From assembly GCA_017643325.1 (NCBI GenBank), contig JAEPNS010000068.1:1-12278 (forward strand): a stretch of DNA of 12,278 bases. Reading direction: 5' to 3'. The notes beneath the pieces are model-generated. The model searched no databases. It saw only the letters and a list, made by a program, of their open reading frames with translations, and was not told where the DNA came from. This document shows, one piece after another, positions 1 through 6,354 of this stretch. Both the position numbers and the translations under genes were made by a program. Source of the DNA: Alphaproteobacteria bacterium. GTDB taxonomy: Bacteria; Pseudomonadota; Alphaproteobacteria; UBA6615. The first letter of the stretch is position 1; the number at the start of each line of letters is the position of its first letter.

Positions 1-91
1 GATGACGCTCGCGCGCGCCGAGGGCCTCGAGGCCCATGCCCGGGCCGTGGAGATCCGCATCGGCGGTGCCGGGTCCGGCGATGAGCGGTGA
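1..91 (+). CDS. hisD: histidinol dehydrogenase, C-terminal end only
   Basis: The last 29 residues of a protein enter from the left edge, reading from base 2 to a TGA at 89-91. The tail contains LARAEGLEAHARAVEIRI, which resembles the C-terminal helix of histidinol dehydrogenase (AEAEGLxAHAxAVxxRL in the family). HisD catalyses the last two steps of histidine biosynthesis in the cytoplasm, from L-histidinol to L-histidine with NAD+. The identification also rests on position: in many Alphaproteobacteria hisD directly precedes the UPF0262 gene and the infA-maf block, as here. No catalytic residue is in view, so the call depends on the tail and on synteny. The stop overlaps the next gene's start by 11 bp, suggesting co-transcription. 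Confidence 0.75.
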   Translation, partial: MTLARAEGLEAHARAVEIRIGGAGSGDER

Positions 92-572
92 CACGAACCG
101 CGTCGTTCGTGTCGACATCGAGAACCCGGGCGTGGTCCGTTATCACCCGGATGTCGAGCGCGAGATCCAGGTCGCGATCTTCGACCTGATCGAGGAAAAC
201 GCGTTCGCGCCGGACGCCGGACATTTCGACCATGTTCCCGACGGGCCCTACGCCCTGGTCCTGCGTGCACAGGGGCGCCAGCTCGTGTTCGAGATCTCGA
301 CCGAGGCCGGTGCCGCGGTCGGCGAGCTGCCGCTGCCGATGACGCCCTTCCGAAAGACCATCAAGGACTATTTCACGATCTGCGAGAGCTACTACGAAGC
401 GATCCGGACCGCCTCTCCGTCGCAGATCGAGGCCATCGACATGGGCCGGCGCGGGCTGCACAACGAAGGCTCCGAGAAGCTTCGCGAGCTGCTGTCGGGC
501 AAGATCGGCATCGACCATGACACGGCGCGGCGCCTGTTCACGCTGATCTGCGCCCTGCACTTCCGGGCGTAG
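81..572 (+). CDS. UPF0262 family protein (conserved, function unknown)
   Basis: This 163-residue protein has the length and conserved blocks of UPF0262, a family largely restricted to Alphaproteobacteria. Visible signatures are VAIFDLIEEN (residues 31-40), IKDYFTICESYYEAIRT (94-110), SPSQIEAIDMGRRGLHNEGS (112-131) and DTARRLFTLICALHF (147-161). The function is unknown and no catalytic motif can be named. There is no signal peptide or membrane segment, so it is probably cytoplasmic. I chose the ATG at 81 over an in-frame ATG at 36 because MSGDTNRVVRVDIE begins where family members begin, and the upstream extension encodes HisD sequence in another frame. It overlaps hisD by 11 bp and lies 3 nt before the phosphatase gene, so the three probably form one transcript. 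Confidence 0.94.
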   Translation: MSGDTNRVVRVDIENPGVVRYHPDVEREIQVAIFDLIEENAFAPDAGHFDHVPDGPYALVLRAQGRQLVFEISTEAGAAVGELPLPMTPFRKTIKDYFTICESYYEAIRTASPSQIEAIDMGRRGLHNEGSEKLRELLSGKIGIDHDTARRLFTLICALHFRA

Positions 573-575
573 GCC

Positions 576-1022
576 GTGACCGACCTTCCGGGCAGCATCC
601 TGTTCGCGTGCGACCGGAACACGATCCGCTCGCCGATGGCCGAAGCGATCATGAAGCATCTCGTCGGCCATCGCGTGTATGTCGACAGCGCGGGCGTCCA
701 GCTCAACGGGGAGGAACCGGACGGCTTTGCCATCGCCGCCATGCGCGAGATCGGGCTCGATATTTCCCGTCACCACCCGAAGAGCTTCGACGACCTGGGC
801 GACGATTCGGTCGACCTGATCGTGACCTTCACGCCGCAGGCGCAGCATCGCGCGATGGAGTTTACCCGCACGATCGCGTGCGATGTCGAGTACTGGCCGA
901 CGATGCATCCGGCCGACGTCACGGGCTCGCGCGAGGAGCGGCTGCAGGCCTATCGCGACCTGCGCGACATGCTGTTCGACCGCATCCGGACCCGGTTTCC
1001 GTCGCCCGAGCGGCATGCCTGA
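576..1022 (+). CDS. low-molecular-weight protein-tyrosine-phosphatase-like protein
   Basis: This 148-residue cytoplasmic protein belongs to the LMW-PTP/arsenate reductase-like fold. The P-loop C-x5-R-S is present as CDRNTIRSPMAE, with nucleophile Cys12, Arg18 and Ser19. The central DSAGV (37-41) and the C-terminal EYWPT followed by GSREERLQAYRDLRD are typical of the phosphatase that sits between UPF0262 and infA in Alphaproteobacteria. Family members there usually read YWPTxDP, with the Asp as general acid; this protein has HP (His111-Pro112) at that position, so catalysis may be altered. The substrate is unknown; databases variously label such proteins phosphatase or arsenate reductase. The start is a GTG at 576, 3 nt after the UPF0262 stop, with no ATG nearby. 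That spacing implies translational coupling. Confidence 0.88.
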   Translation: MTDLPGSILFACDRNTIRSPMAEAIMKHLVGHRVYVDSAGVQLNGEEPDGFAIAAMREIGLDISRHHPKSFDDLGDDSVDLIVTFTPQAQHRAMEFTRTIACDVEYWPTMHPADVTGSREERLQAYRDLRDMLFDRIRTRFPSPERHA

Positions 1023-1134
1023 CCTGCAGGCACCGGGAGGCCGGACCGAAAAACGCTTGAATTTCACGGGTTTTTCCGCTTGCTTGCGCCATCCCGTGCT
1101 GATGCGGGGCGATTGAAACAACGCGAAGAAGTGC

Positions 1135-1353
1135 ATGGCAAAGGAAGACCTGCTCGAATTCTCCGGCACCGTGACCGAAATCCTGCCCAACGCGATGTTC
1201 CGCGTGGAGCTGGACAACGGCCATGAAGTCCTTGCGCACACCGCCGGCAAGATGCGCAAACACCGTATCCGCGTTCTGGCCGGCGACAAGGTGAACGTGG
1301 AAATGACTCCCTACGATCTCACCAAGGGACGCATCACGTTCCGCTACAAATAG
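1135..1353 (+). CDS. infA: translation initiation factor IF-1
   Basis: This 72-residue protein is full length for IF-1, a single OB-fold (S1-like) protein. It binds the ribosomal A site in the 30S subunit and assists IF-2 and IF-3 during initiation. The sequence carries the family hallmarks MAKEDLLEFSGTVTEILPNA at the start, FRVELDNGHEVLAHTAGKMR in the middle, and the C-terminal DLTKGRITFRYK. The ATG at 1135 is preceded by a purine stretch (GAAGAAG) that can act as the ribosome binding site. The 112-bp gap upstream, with an AT-richer patch around 1050-1090, is the likely place for a promoter, but I cannot assign clear -35 and -10 boxes. The gene sits between the phosphatase and maf, its usual alphaproteobacterial context. 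Confidence 0.98.
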   Translation: MAKEDLLEFSGTVTEILPNAMFRVELDNGHEVLAHTAGKMRKHRIRVLAGDKVNVEMTPYDLTKGRITFRYK

Positions 1354-1435
1354 CGACGTGGCTGCAGCGCGGCATGGCACCGTGCACGCGCCGATCGGGC
1401 GCACCGGATCATGACATTCTCCCCGGAGACGCGGC

Positions 1436-2017
1436 ATGAGCGCGCGGCTCGTCCTGGCATCGGCATCGCCGCGCCGGCGTGACCTGCTGGCTCAGATCGG
1501 CCTGCCGCCCGACGCCGTGATTCCCGCCCACATCGACGAGACACCGGTCCGTGGCGAACTGCCGCCTCAGCTGGCGCAGCGGCTGGCGGCGCAGAAGGCG
1601 CGGGCCGTCGCTCAAGCTGAAAGCAATTCCTTTATCCTTGCCGCGGACACGGTCGTCGCCGCGGGGCGGCGGATTCTCGGCAAGCCGGAGTCCGAGGCCG
1701 AGGCCCGTTCGTTTCTCGAATTGCTTTCGGGACGCCGCCACCGTGTGCTGGGCGGGATCGCCGCTATTGCGCCGGACGGACGCGCCTCGGTGAAACTTTC
1801 CAGCACCTCCGTCCGCTTCAAGCGCCTGTCGGCCGACGAGGTCGACGCATACCTGGCGACCGGCGAGTGGCAGGGCAAGGCCGGCGGCTACGCGATCCAG
1901 GGTGCGGCGGCTGCGTTCGTGCCCGACATCAACGGGTCCTACGCCAACGTGGTCGGGCTCGATGTCGCCATGGCGCGGGCCATGCTCGTCGGTCTGGGCC
2001 ACGGAGCCGGCCGATGA
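1436..2017 (+). CDS. maf: Maf-family nucleotide pyrophosphatase (dTTP/UTP type)
   Basis: This 193-residue protein is a full-length Maf/HAM1-like nucleotide pyrophosphatase. It hydrolyses non-canonical or regulatory nucleoside triphosphates to the monophosphate and pyrophosphate in the cytoplasm. The N-terminal signature SASPRR (residues 9-14) and ADTVV with the catalytic-type Asp71 are present. KAGGYAIQG (148-156) and INGSYANVVGL (165-175) match the YhdE subgroup, known for dTTP, UTP and modified pyrimidines. The YceF subgroup, which prefers m7GTP, reads differently at the KAGG site. The ATG at 1436 follows a GGAGA ribosome binding site. Its TGA overlaps the ATG of the nuclease gene in an ATGA junction, so the two are translationally coupled. 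Confidence 0.95.
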   Translation: MSARLVLASASPRRRDLLAQIGLPPDAVIPAHIDETPVRGELPPQLAQRLAAQKARAVAQAESNSFILAADTVVAAGRRILGKPESEAEARSFLELLSGRRHRVLGGIAAIAPDGRASVKLSSTSVRFKRLSADEVDAYLATGEWQGKAGGYAIQGAAAAFVPDINGSYANVVGLDVAMARAMLVGLGHGAGR

Positions 2018-3243
2018 CCGCACAGACCGTCCTGATCGAGGCCAGTCCCGGCGAAGTACGCGGCGCCCTGCTGCGCGACGGTGCCGTGTGGGATGTCGTG
2101 CATCATCGCGACACCGCCCCCAGCCGCATCGGCGCGGCGTATCGTGGCCGGGTGCGCCGGATCGAGCCGGGGATCAACGGGGCGTTCGTCGACCTCGGCC
2201 TGGACATGGATGCCTTTCTGCGTGCGCGCGATGCCGGCCGGCCGGGCGAGCGGTCGAAGCGCAAGGCGCGCATCGGCGAGATCCTGCACGAGGGCGCGGC
2301 GGTGACCGTGCGGGTCGTCGCGGACGCCTTCGCCGAGAAGGGGCCTCGCGTCGTGCGTATCGACGATCCCGCGGAAGGGGATTCCGGCAAGGTGCCGTCG
2401 GAGCTGGTGTCCGCCGCACCGCCGGCGGCGCAGATCCTCGACCGGTTCACCGACGAACGGCTGGTGCAGGTCGTCTGCAACGATGCCGAGATGGAAAACC
2501 AGGCCCGTGCGTGGGTCGACGAATACCGGCCCGGCGCCGACATCGCCGTCGAGCGGGGTCGCGCGGGCCTGTTCGCCGAGCGCGGTGTCGACGAGGCGGT
2601 CGAGCTGGCGCTGTCGCGCCGCGTCCGGATCGCGGGCGGCGCGGAACTTGTGTTTGACCAGGCGGAGGCGCTGTGCGTGGTCGATATCAACTCGGCCGGG
2701 GCGCAGGGAAAGTCCGGCCGTGCGGCCCGGGACACCAACCTGAAGGCGATGCCCGAGATCGCCCGCCAGCTTCGCCTGCGCAACATCGCGGGCGCGATCG
2801 TGATCGACGCGCTCAAGATGGGCGCGCGCGACGACCAGAAGCGCGTGCTGGACCGGCTGCGCGGAGCGCTGCGCGGCGACCCGGGTGGCTGCCATGTCCT
2901 CGGGCTCACAAACCTCGGCCTGGTCGAGGTCACCCGCACCCGCATCGGCCCGTCCCTTGCCGAACGCCTCCAGGACATGCCCGACGAGCCGGCTCCGTCG
3001 GCGGAGGCGGTGGCGTATGACGCCCTGCGCGCGGCCCTGCGCGCTGCCGCGGCGACCCCCGCGGGCGGCTACCGGCTGTGCGTGGCGCCGGACGTGGCCG
3101 ACCTGCTGGACGGGCGTCTCGCGGACGCGGTCACAGAGACCGGGCGGCGGGTCGGGCGGCTCGACATCGTCCGCGACCCGCAACGGGTCCGGACGCGATT
3201 CGAGGTCATGCTAGGGTCCGGCGAATCCCCGGCGAAGGCGTAA
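2014..3243 (+). CDS. short RNase E/G-family ribonuclease lacking 5'-sensor and Zn-link
   Basis: This 409-residue protein belongs to the RNase E/G family of endoribonucleases for RNA processing and decay. An S1-type segment at about residues 36-105 includes YRGRVRRIEPGINGAFVDLG. The DNase I-like catalytic part includes LCVVDINSAG (220-229), TNLKAMPEIARQLRLRNI (241-258), AIVIDALKM (261-269) and EVTRTRIGPSLAERL (305-319). Asp224, Asn226 and Asp265 correspond to the metal-binding D303, N305 and D346 of E. coli RNase E. Two standard elements are missing: the region holding the 5'-monophosphate sensor (GLIxRT) is reduced to about 30 poorly conserved residues (110-140), and no CPxCxGxG Zn-link follows the catalytic part. 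The C-terminus instead has an alanine-rich tail. I start at the ATG at 2014 because it forms an ATGA overlap with maf and gives MTAQTVLIEAS, the family N-terminus. A full-length RNase E probably exists elsewhere in the genome. Confidence 0.9.
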   Translation: MTAQTVLIEASPGEVRGALLRDGAVWDVVHHRDTAPSRIGAAYRGRVRRIEPGINGAFVDLGLDMDAFLRARDAGRPGERSKRKARIGEILHEGAAVTVRVVADAFAEKGPRVVRIDDPAEGDSGKVPSELVSAAPPAAQILDRFTDERLVQVVCNDAEMENQARAWVDEYRPGADIAVERGRAGLFAERGVDEAVELALSRRVRIAGGAELVFDQAEALCVVDINSAGAQGKSGRAARDTNLKAMPEIARQLRLRNIAGAIVIDALKMGARDDQKRVLDRLRGALRGDPGGCHVLGLTNLGLVEVTRTRIGPSLAERLQDMPDEPAPSAEAVAYDALRAALRAAAATPAGGYRLCVAPDVADLLDGRLADAVTETGRRVGRLDIVRDPQRVRTRFEVMLGSGESPAKA

Positions 3244-3253
3244 GCATCCCTCC

Positions 3254-3436
3254 ATGAGCAAGTCCTGCCCGATCTGCGACAAGCCCGCGGCCGCGAAGCA
3301 CCGGCCGTTCTGTTCGGAACGCTGTGCGAACGTGGACCTCTCGCGCTGGCTCGGGGGGCATTACCGCATCCCGACCGACGAGGCGCCGACCGTCTATGAC
3401 GGCGGTCTAGATGCCGACGAGGACGACCGGGGCTAG
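3254..3436 (+). CDS. yacG: DNA gyrase inhibitor / zinc-ribbon protein YacG
   Basis: This 60-residue protein has the four zinc-binding cysteines of YacG in the usual C-x2-C-x11-C-x3-C arrangement: Cys5, Cys8, Cys20 and Cys24. The following DLSRWLGGHYRIP segment (residues 28-40) is strongly conserved in the family. In E. coli, YacG binds the GyrB C-terminal region and blocks DNA gyrase activity; that role is assumed here by homology. The acidic C-terminal tail is typical. The gene begins 10 bp after the RNase stop and lacks a well-placed Shine-Dalgarno sequence, with only a GAAGG about 14 nt upstream, so translation may depend on coupling to the nuclease gene. It is the last protein gene of the block. 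Confidence 0.95.
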   Translation: MSKSCPICDKPAAAKHRPFCSERCANVDLSRWLGGHYRIPTDEAPTVYDGGLDADEDDRG

Positions 3437-3461
3437 TTGCGCCCGAATCCGGCGGCGGCGC

Positions 3462-3490
3462 TGGACAGGCCCACCGATTTTCCGTATATC
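3462..3490 (+). promoter_or_regulatory. promoter of tRNA-Phe
   Basis: A -35 box TGGACA (3462-3467) and a -10 box TATATC (3485-3490) are separated by exactly 17 bp and lie 24 nt before the tRNA 5' end. This fits a vegetative sigma-70-type promoter giving a short 5' leader. It sits in the 77-bp gap after yacG, so the tRNA is probably transcribed independently of the upstream operon. Confidence 0.72.
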
Positions 3491-3513
3491 CGCGCCTTCC
3501 AGCTGACCGGTGT

Positions 3514-3589
3514 GCCCAGGTAGCTCAGTTGGTAGAGCACGCGACTGAAAATCGCGGTGTCGGTGGTTCGAATCCGCCCCTGGGCACCA
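3514..3589 (+). tRNA. tRNA-Phe (GAA)
   Basis: The 76-nt gene folds as a full cloverleaf. The acceptor stem is GCCCAGG with CCTGGGC, the D arm is GCTC/GAGC around AGTTGGTA, and the anticodon stem is CGCGA/TCGCG with loop CTGAAAA. The variable loop is GTGTC, and the T arm is GGTGG/CCGCC with loop TTCGAAT. The anticodon GAA (3547-3549) specifies phenylalanine. Discriminator A and an encoded CCA (3587-3589) end the gene. It has its own promoter. tRNA-Phe after yacG is a common alphaproteobacterial arrangement. Confidence 0.98.
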
Positions 3590-3656
3590 TTTTCCTCTCG
3601 ATATTCCCGCCCCTCCATCCGCGCCGCTGGTTTGCACGCGGTGTCCGGGGCAAGGC

Positions 3657-5291
3657 CTAACGGTTCAGGTCCCGGCCGAAGCCAGCGCCGAAGCCGGCGT
3701 ATTGGAAGTTTGCGGAGTCAGTTGAATCCACGTAACTGGTTCGGCTCCGGTCAATCATCACGTCCTTGCTGGCGGCCATGCCATCGACAAGACGCTTGCC
3801 GACCCCGTCGGCTACCCGGGCGCCGGTCGCCGTGACCGTCGATCCGATACCGAGGCTGGTCGCTGTCCCGACAACGCCGGAACTGTCAGCTACGTCCCGA
3901 CCGGCCCGCAATCCGGCGGCGAGATCGTCTGCGCGGGCCGCGATCTGACCACCGATCCGATCGACCGCGAAAGCCTCGACACCGTCGATCGATCCGCCAA
4001 TGAGTCCCGCAAAGATTGCCTGATGGTAGCCCAGCCCCTTGTTCACGGCGTAGTCGAAGGTCTGCTTGAAGCCCTTGCCAGTGGAGACGGTCACCCCGAC
4101 CGCCACATTGACGATACCGGCGATGGCGAGGCCCGTATCGGCAGCGACCGCCACGAGGTCCGCCGGGTCGCCACGGTTGACGATGTCGACGTCGATCTGC
4201 GCTTCGCTGCCGCTGAAGCCCCGCGACGTTTCGACCAGTGGCGTTACCCCGATGTCCAGTCCCGCGCCGGGCTGCTCGCCGGACGGGTCGGAAACCGAAC
4301 TGCCAGTGATGCCGCCCAATGACAAATCGGCAAGCGTCGTGTCCGCAGCGTCGATCACTGGTCCCCCGGGCCCCGTGCCGCCTCCGCCACCCGGCGCGCG
4401 TGGTGCCGGGTCACGCCTCACGAAAGGACCCCTGTAGTCCTTGAGCATTTCGTCATAGGCCTCTGCGCGCCGACGCTCGACCCCGGCGGACCATGCATTG
4501 CCGTCTGCTTCATGCTGATCGGCACGTGCGCGGTGTTCGTCGGCAAGATCCCTCAGGCGCGTCGCGCGTTCGGCGGCATGTTCGCGGATTTCGGACATTT
4601 TTCCGTCGAGGGCCGAAGCGATTTCACGGGTGTCGGCGAAATTGTTGCCGTTCGTATCCGCCGCGTAGAGGAAGATGCCGTCGACCGCTCCGGTCGGAAT
4701 CATGTACAGGGTCCCGCGCGTCGGATCGAAGCCCAGACGGCCATAGTCGCTCGAGCCGTAAGGCACCTCCTGAACGGTGGAGACCATGGGCCGGATGTCC
4801 TCGGGGATTGCCGAGAGCAGCCACCGGCGCTGCTCTGCGGACCTCTGGTCGAGAAATTGCTGGTAGTCCCAGGCGGGCGAGTCCGAGTTGGGGAACATGT
4901 TTTTCGCGTCGCGGTCCCATTCGCTCGTGTGGGCGCCGCCCCAGTTGTCGTAGAACAGGCCCGTCGCGCGTTCGAGCAGCACGCGCGGTGCGGGAGGTGT
5001 CGCGCGCAGGCGTACCGACCGGTTGGCCACGGTCTCTACCAGAACACCCGGCGGCGCGGCGATCCCGAGCAGCGGGACAGTCGGCTGCACGTCCCGCCGT
5101 CTCATCTCCTGGGCCGGCGGCGGCAGTACGATCTTCGGGGTGGGTATCGGCGTCGGAGCCGGGGCCGGAGGGCGGCTGGGCGGCGCGTGGAAGCCCTGCG
5201 CGACGGCCTCGGCCGCCAGCGGCGCGGCACCTGCGACGATCGCGACGACGAGGCCAAGAAGACGCAAAGGGTGAAGATGCCTTGTCGTCAT
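3657..5291 (-). CDS. unrecognised exported protein, 544 aa (second gene of secreted pair)
   Basis: I do not recognise this family. The first 31 residues are a Sec signal peptide (MTTRHLHPLR, a hydrophobic core, then a probable cut after AVA31), so it should be periplasmic or secreted. A proline-rich linker follows at 37-62. A likely folded region spans 100-230 and contains an EF-hand- or dockerin-like loop, DTNGNNFADTRE (212-223), with Asp/Asn at positions 1, 3, 5 and 9 and Glu at 12. A charged helix, possibly coiled coil, runs 224-285. A Gly/Pro linker (293-311) leads to a Gly/Ala-rich C-terminal half (about 375-515) with weakly hydrophobic stretches at 379-402 and 425-433. The ATG at 5291 has GGAGAGG 6 nt upstream and overlaps the upstream gene's TGA (ATGA), which decides the start over an in-frame upstream ATG. 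It converges on tRNA-Phe. Toxin or surface-protein roles are possible but unsupported. Confidence 0.82.
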   Translation of the reverse strand: MTTRHLHPLRLLGLVVAIVAGAAPLAAEAVAQGFHAPPSRPPAPAPTPIPTPKIVLPPPAQEMRRRDVQPTVPLLGIAAPPGVLVETVANRSVRLRATPPAPRVLLERATGLFYDNWGGAHTSEWDRDAKNMFPNSDSPAWDYQQFLDQRSAEQRRWLLSAIPEDIRPMVSTVQEVPYGSSDYGRLGFDPTRGTLYMIPTGAVDGIFLYAADTNGNNFADTREIASALDGKMSEIREHAAERATRLRDLADEHRARADQHEADGNAWSAGVERRRAEAYDEMLKDYRGPFVRRDPAPRAPGGGGGTGPGGPVIDAADTTLADLSLGGITGSSVSDPSGEQPGAGLDIGVTPLVETSRGFSGSEAQIDVDIVNRGDPADLVAVAADTGLAIAGIVNVAVGVTVSTGKGFKQTFDYAVNKGLGYHQAIFAGLIGGSIDGVEAFAVDRIGGQIAARADDLAAGLRAGRDVADSSGVVGTATSLGIGSTVTATGARVADGVGKRLVDGMAASKDVMIDRSRTSYVDSTDSANFQYAGFGAGFGRDLNR

Positions 5292-6205
5292 CGTTCCTCT
5301 CCGGGCACGAAACGGATGACGCTGTGAAGCTTTGTTTTCTCCACCGTGGCGGGCAAACCTGCCGCATAGAGGCCATCGAGCGCCACCGCCGATTTCGCAC
5401 TCATGTCCATTGTGCCGCGGACGATCGCGACCCGCCATCCGTCGAACGACAGCAGCGTTTGTTCGCCCATATCAATCTTTCGGCCGGTACCGGCATCGCT
5501 GACCTGGACGAAAAGTCCGGCATTGGCCGGGAGGCGGTCCATCGATACGGCGGCAACGACGTAGTCGTCGGCGCGTCGGGTCGCGCGCATCCGCGATACG
5601 GGCAGGGCATTCTCGGCGATGACGCGCAACAACTGCGCGTGTGTGCCAAATCCCTGTTCCAGTTGCCGGGCAAACGCCTGTCCCGGGATCACGAACAGGC
5701 GAATGTCGGGTGCGTCGACCGCAAAGCGTCGCAGGGCAAGATCGGTGACGTACAGGGCGTTGTCGCCGATCGTGTAGCTGAGCAGGTAGGATGTGAAGGC
5801 GCGTCGCCCGAGCGCATCGCCGAACTCCAGGATTCCCATAATCCGCCGTCCCGGAAGGCGGCTCGGGTGCGGGTCGATGTGGCTGACGCGCACCGTACGG
5901 ACGTCGAACCCGGCGTAACGGAAGCTGTCGGACCGCAGCGCTGCACGGGCTGACTCACCGAAGCGGATCGGGATCCGTGATGCGGCCAGATCCTGTCCTC
6001 GCATGCCGAGGACAAGGCCCATCGCCGCCGTGCCGATGTCGGCGGGCGCGTCGGCAAGCGGTCCTTCGATCGGCCGGTCGAAGGTATGGACAAAGACATT
6101 CCCTGCATCCTGCGCATGTGCCGGGGGTATGCCGTGCCCCCCGATCGCAACTCCCGCAATGCACAGACCCAAGAAAGCACGAATGCGTTTCCGAAAATGT
6201 CGCAT
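5288..6205 (-). CDS. unrecognised exported protein, 305 aa (first gene of secreted pair)
   Basis: I do not recognise this family. The N-terminus MRHFRKRIRAFLGLCIAGVA, followed by a probable cut after AHA31, is a classic Sec signal peptide, so the roughly 274-residue mature protein should be periplasmic or secreted. It is a mixed alpha/beta sequence with no obvious catalytic motif, cysteine pattern or membrane segment. Recognisable blocks are IGDNALYVTDLALRRFAVDA (about 161-180), then LFVIPGQAF, and a C-terminal LLSFDGWRVAIVRGTMDM. I prefer the ATG at 6205 to the in-frame ATG at 6271 because it places the signal peptide at the N-terminus and because a regulatory box lies over the upstream codon; no strong Shine-Dalgarno sequence precedes either. 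It is joined to the 544-aa gene by an ATGA overlap, so the two probably act together. The alternative view is two independent envelope proteins. Confidence 0.83.
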   Translation of the reverse strand: MRHFRKRIRAFLGLCIAGVAIGGHGIPPAHAQDAGNVFVHTFDRPIEGPLADAPADIGTAAMGLVLGMRGQDLAASRIPIRFGESARAALRSDSFRYAGFDVRTVRVSHIDPHPSRLPGRRIMGILEFGDALGRRAFTSYLLSYTIGDNALYVTDLALRRFAVDAPDIRLFVIPGQAFARQLEQGFGTHAQLLRVIAENALPVSRMRATRRADDYVVAAVSMDRLPANAGLFVQVSDAGTGRKIDMGEQTLLSFDGWRVAIVRGTMDMSAKSAVALDGLYAAGLPATVEKTKLHSVIRFVPGEER

Positions 6206-6270
6206 TGGAGAAGGCCGGTCCCCTGTTGTTGGTCCTTCTACAACTGTGTGCGGGAGTACCGCTTCAGACA

Positions 6271-6284
6271 TTGATCAGAATCAA
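6271..6284 (-). promoter_or_regulatory. FNR/FixK-type (Crp-Fnr family) box
   Basis: The sequence TTGATTCTGATCAA on the minus strand is an exact match to TTGAT-N4-ATCAA, the binding consensus of FNR, Anr and FixK-type regulators. It lies 65 bp upstream of the 305-aa gene's start and no other gene lies downstream of it in a sensible orientation. An activator centred near -41.5 would place the transcript start around 6236, leaving a leader of about 30 nt. I see no strong -10 box there (TGTAGA near 6240 is weak), which is compatible with an activator-dependent promoter. Confidence 0.6.
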
Positions 6285-6354
6285 GCTGCGGCGGTCTCCG
6301 TCGCGGTGCGTCGGCGGAGTCCTTGCTTTGGGCACCAGGCGGCCCGCGGGGTCG

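Noticed and set aside
1388..1402. Short GC hairpin after infA as a terminator
   Set aside because: The stem is only 5 bp and no T-tract follows, so it would not terminate efficiently.
1939..3183. Long open frame antisense to the RNase E/G gene
   Set aside because: It is the high-GC shadow of the nuclease coding strand; its protein is Arg/Asp/His-rich with no family features, while the plus strand shows clear motifs.
3514..3656. tRNA-Phe as an attachment site for an integrated island
   Set aside because: I found no integrase gene and no repeat of the tRNA 3' end within the window, so there is no direct evidence; an island boundary beyond the window cannot be excluded.
4493..5953. 486-codon plus-strand open frame across the secreted pair
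   Set aside because: It spans the junction of two minus-strand genes that have signal peptides and ribosome binding sites, and its product is arginine/serine-rich low-complexity sequence.
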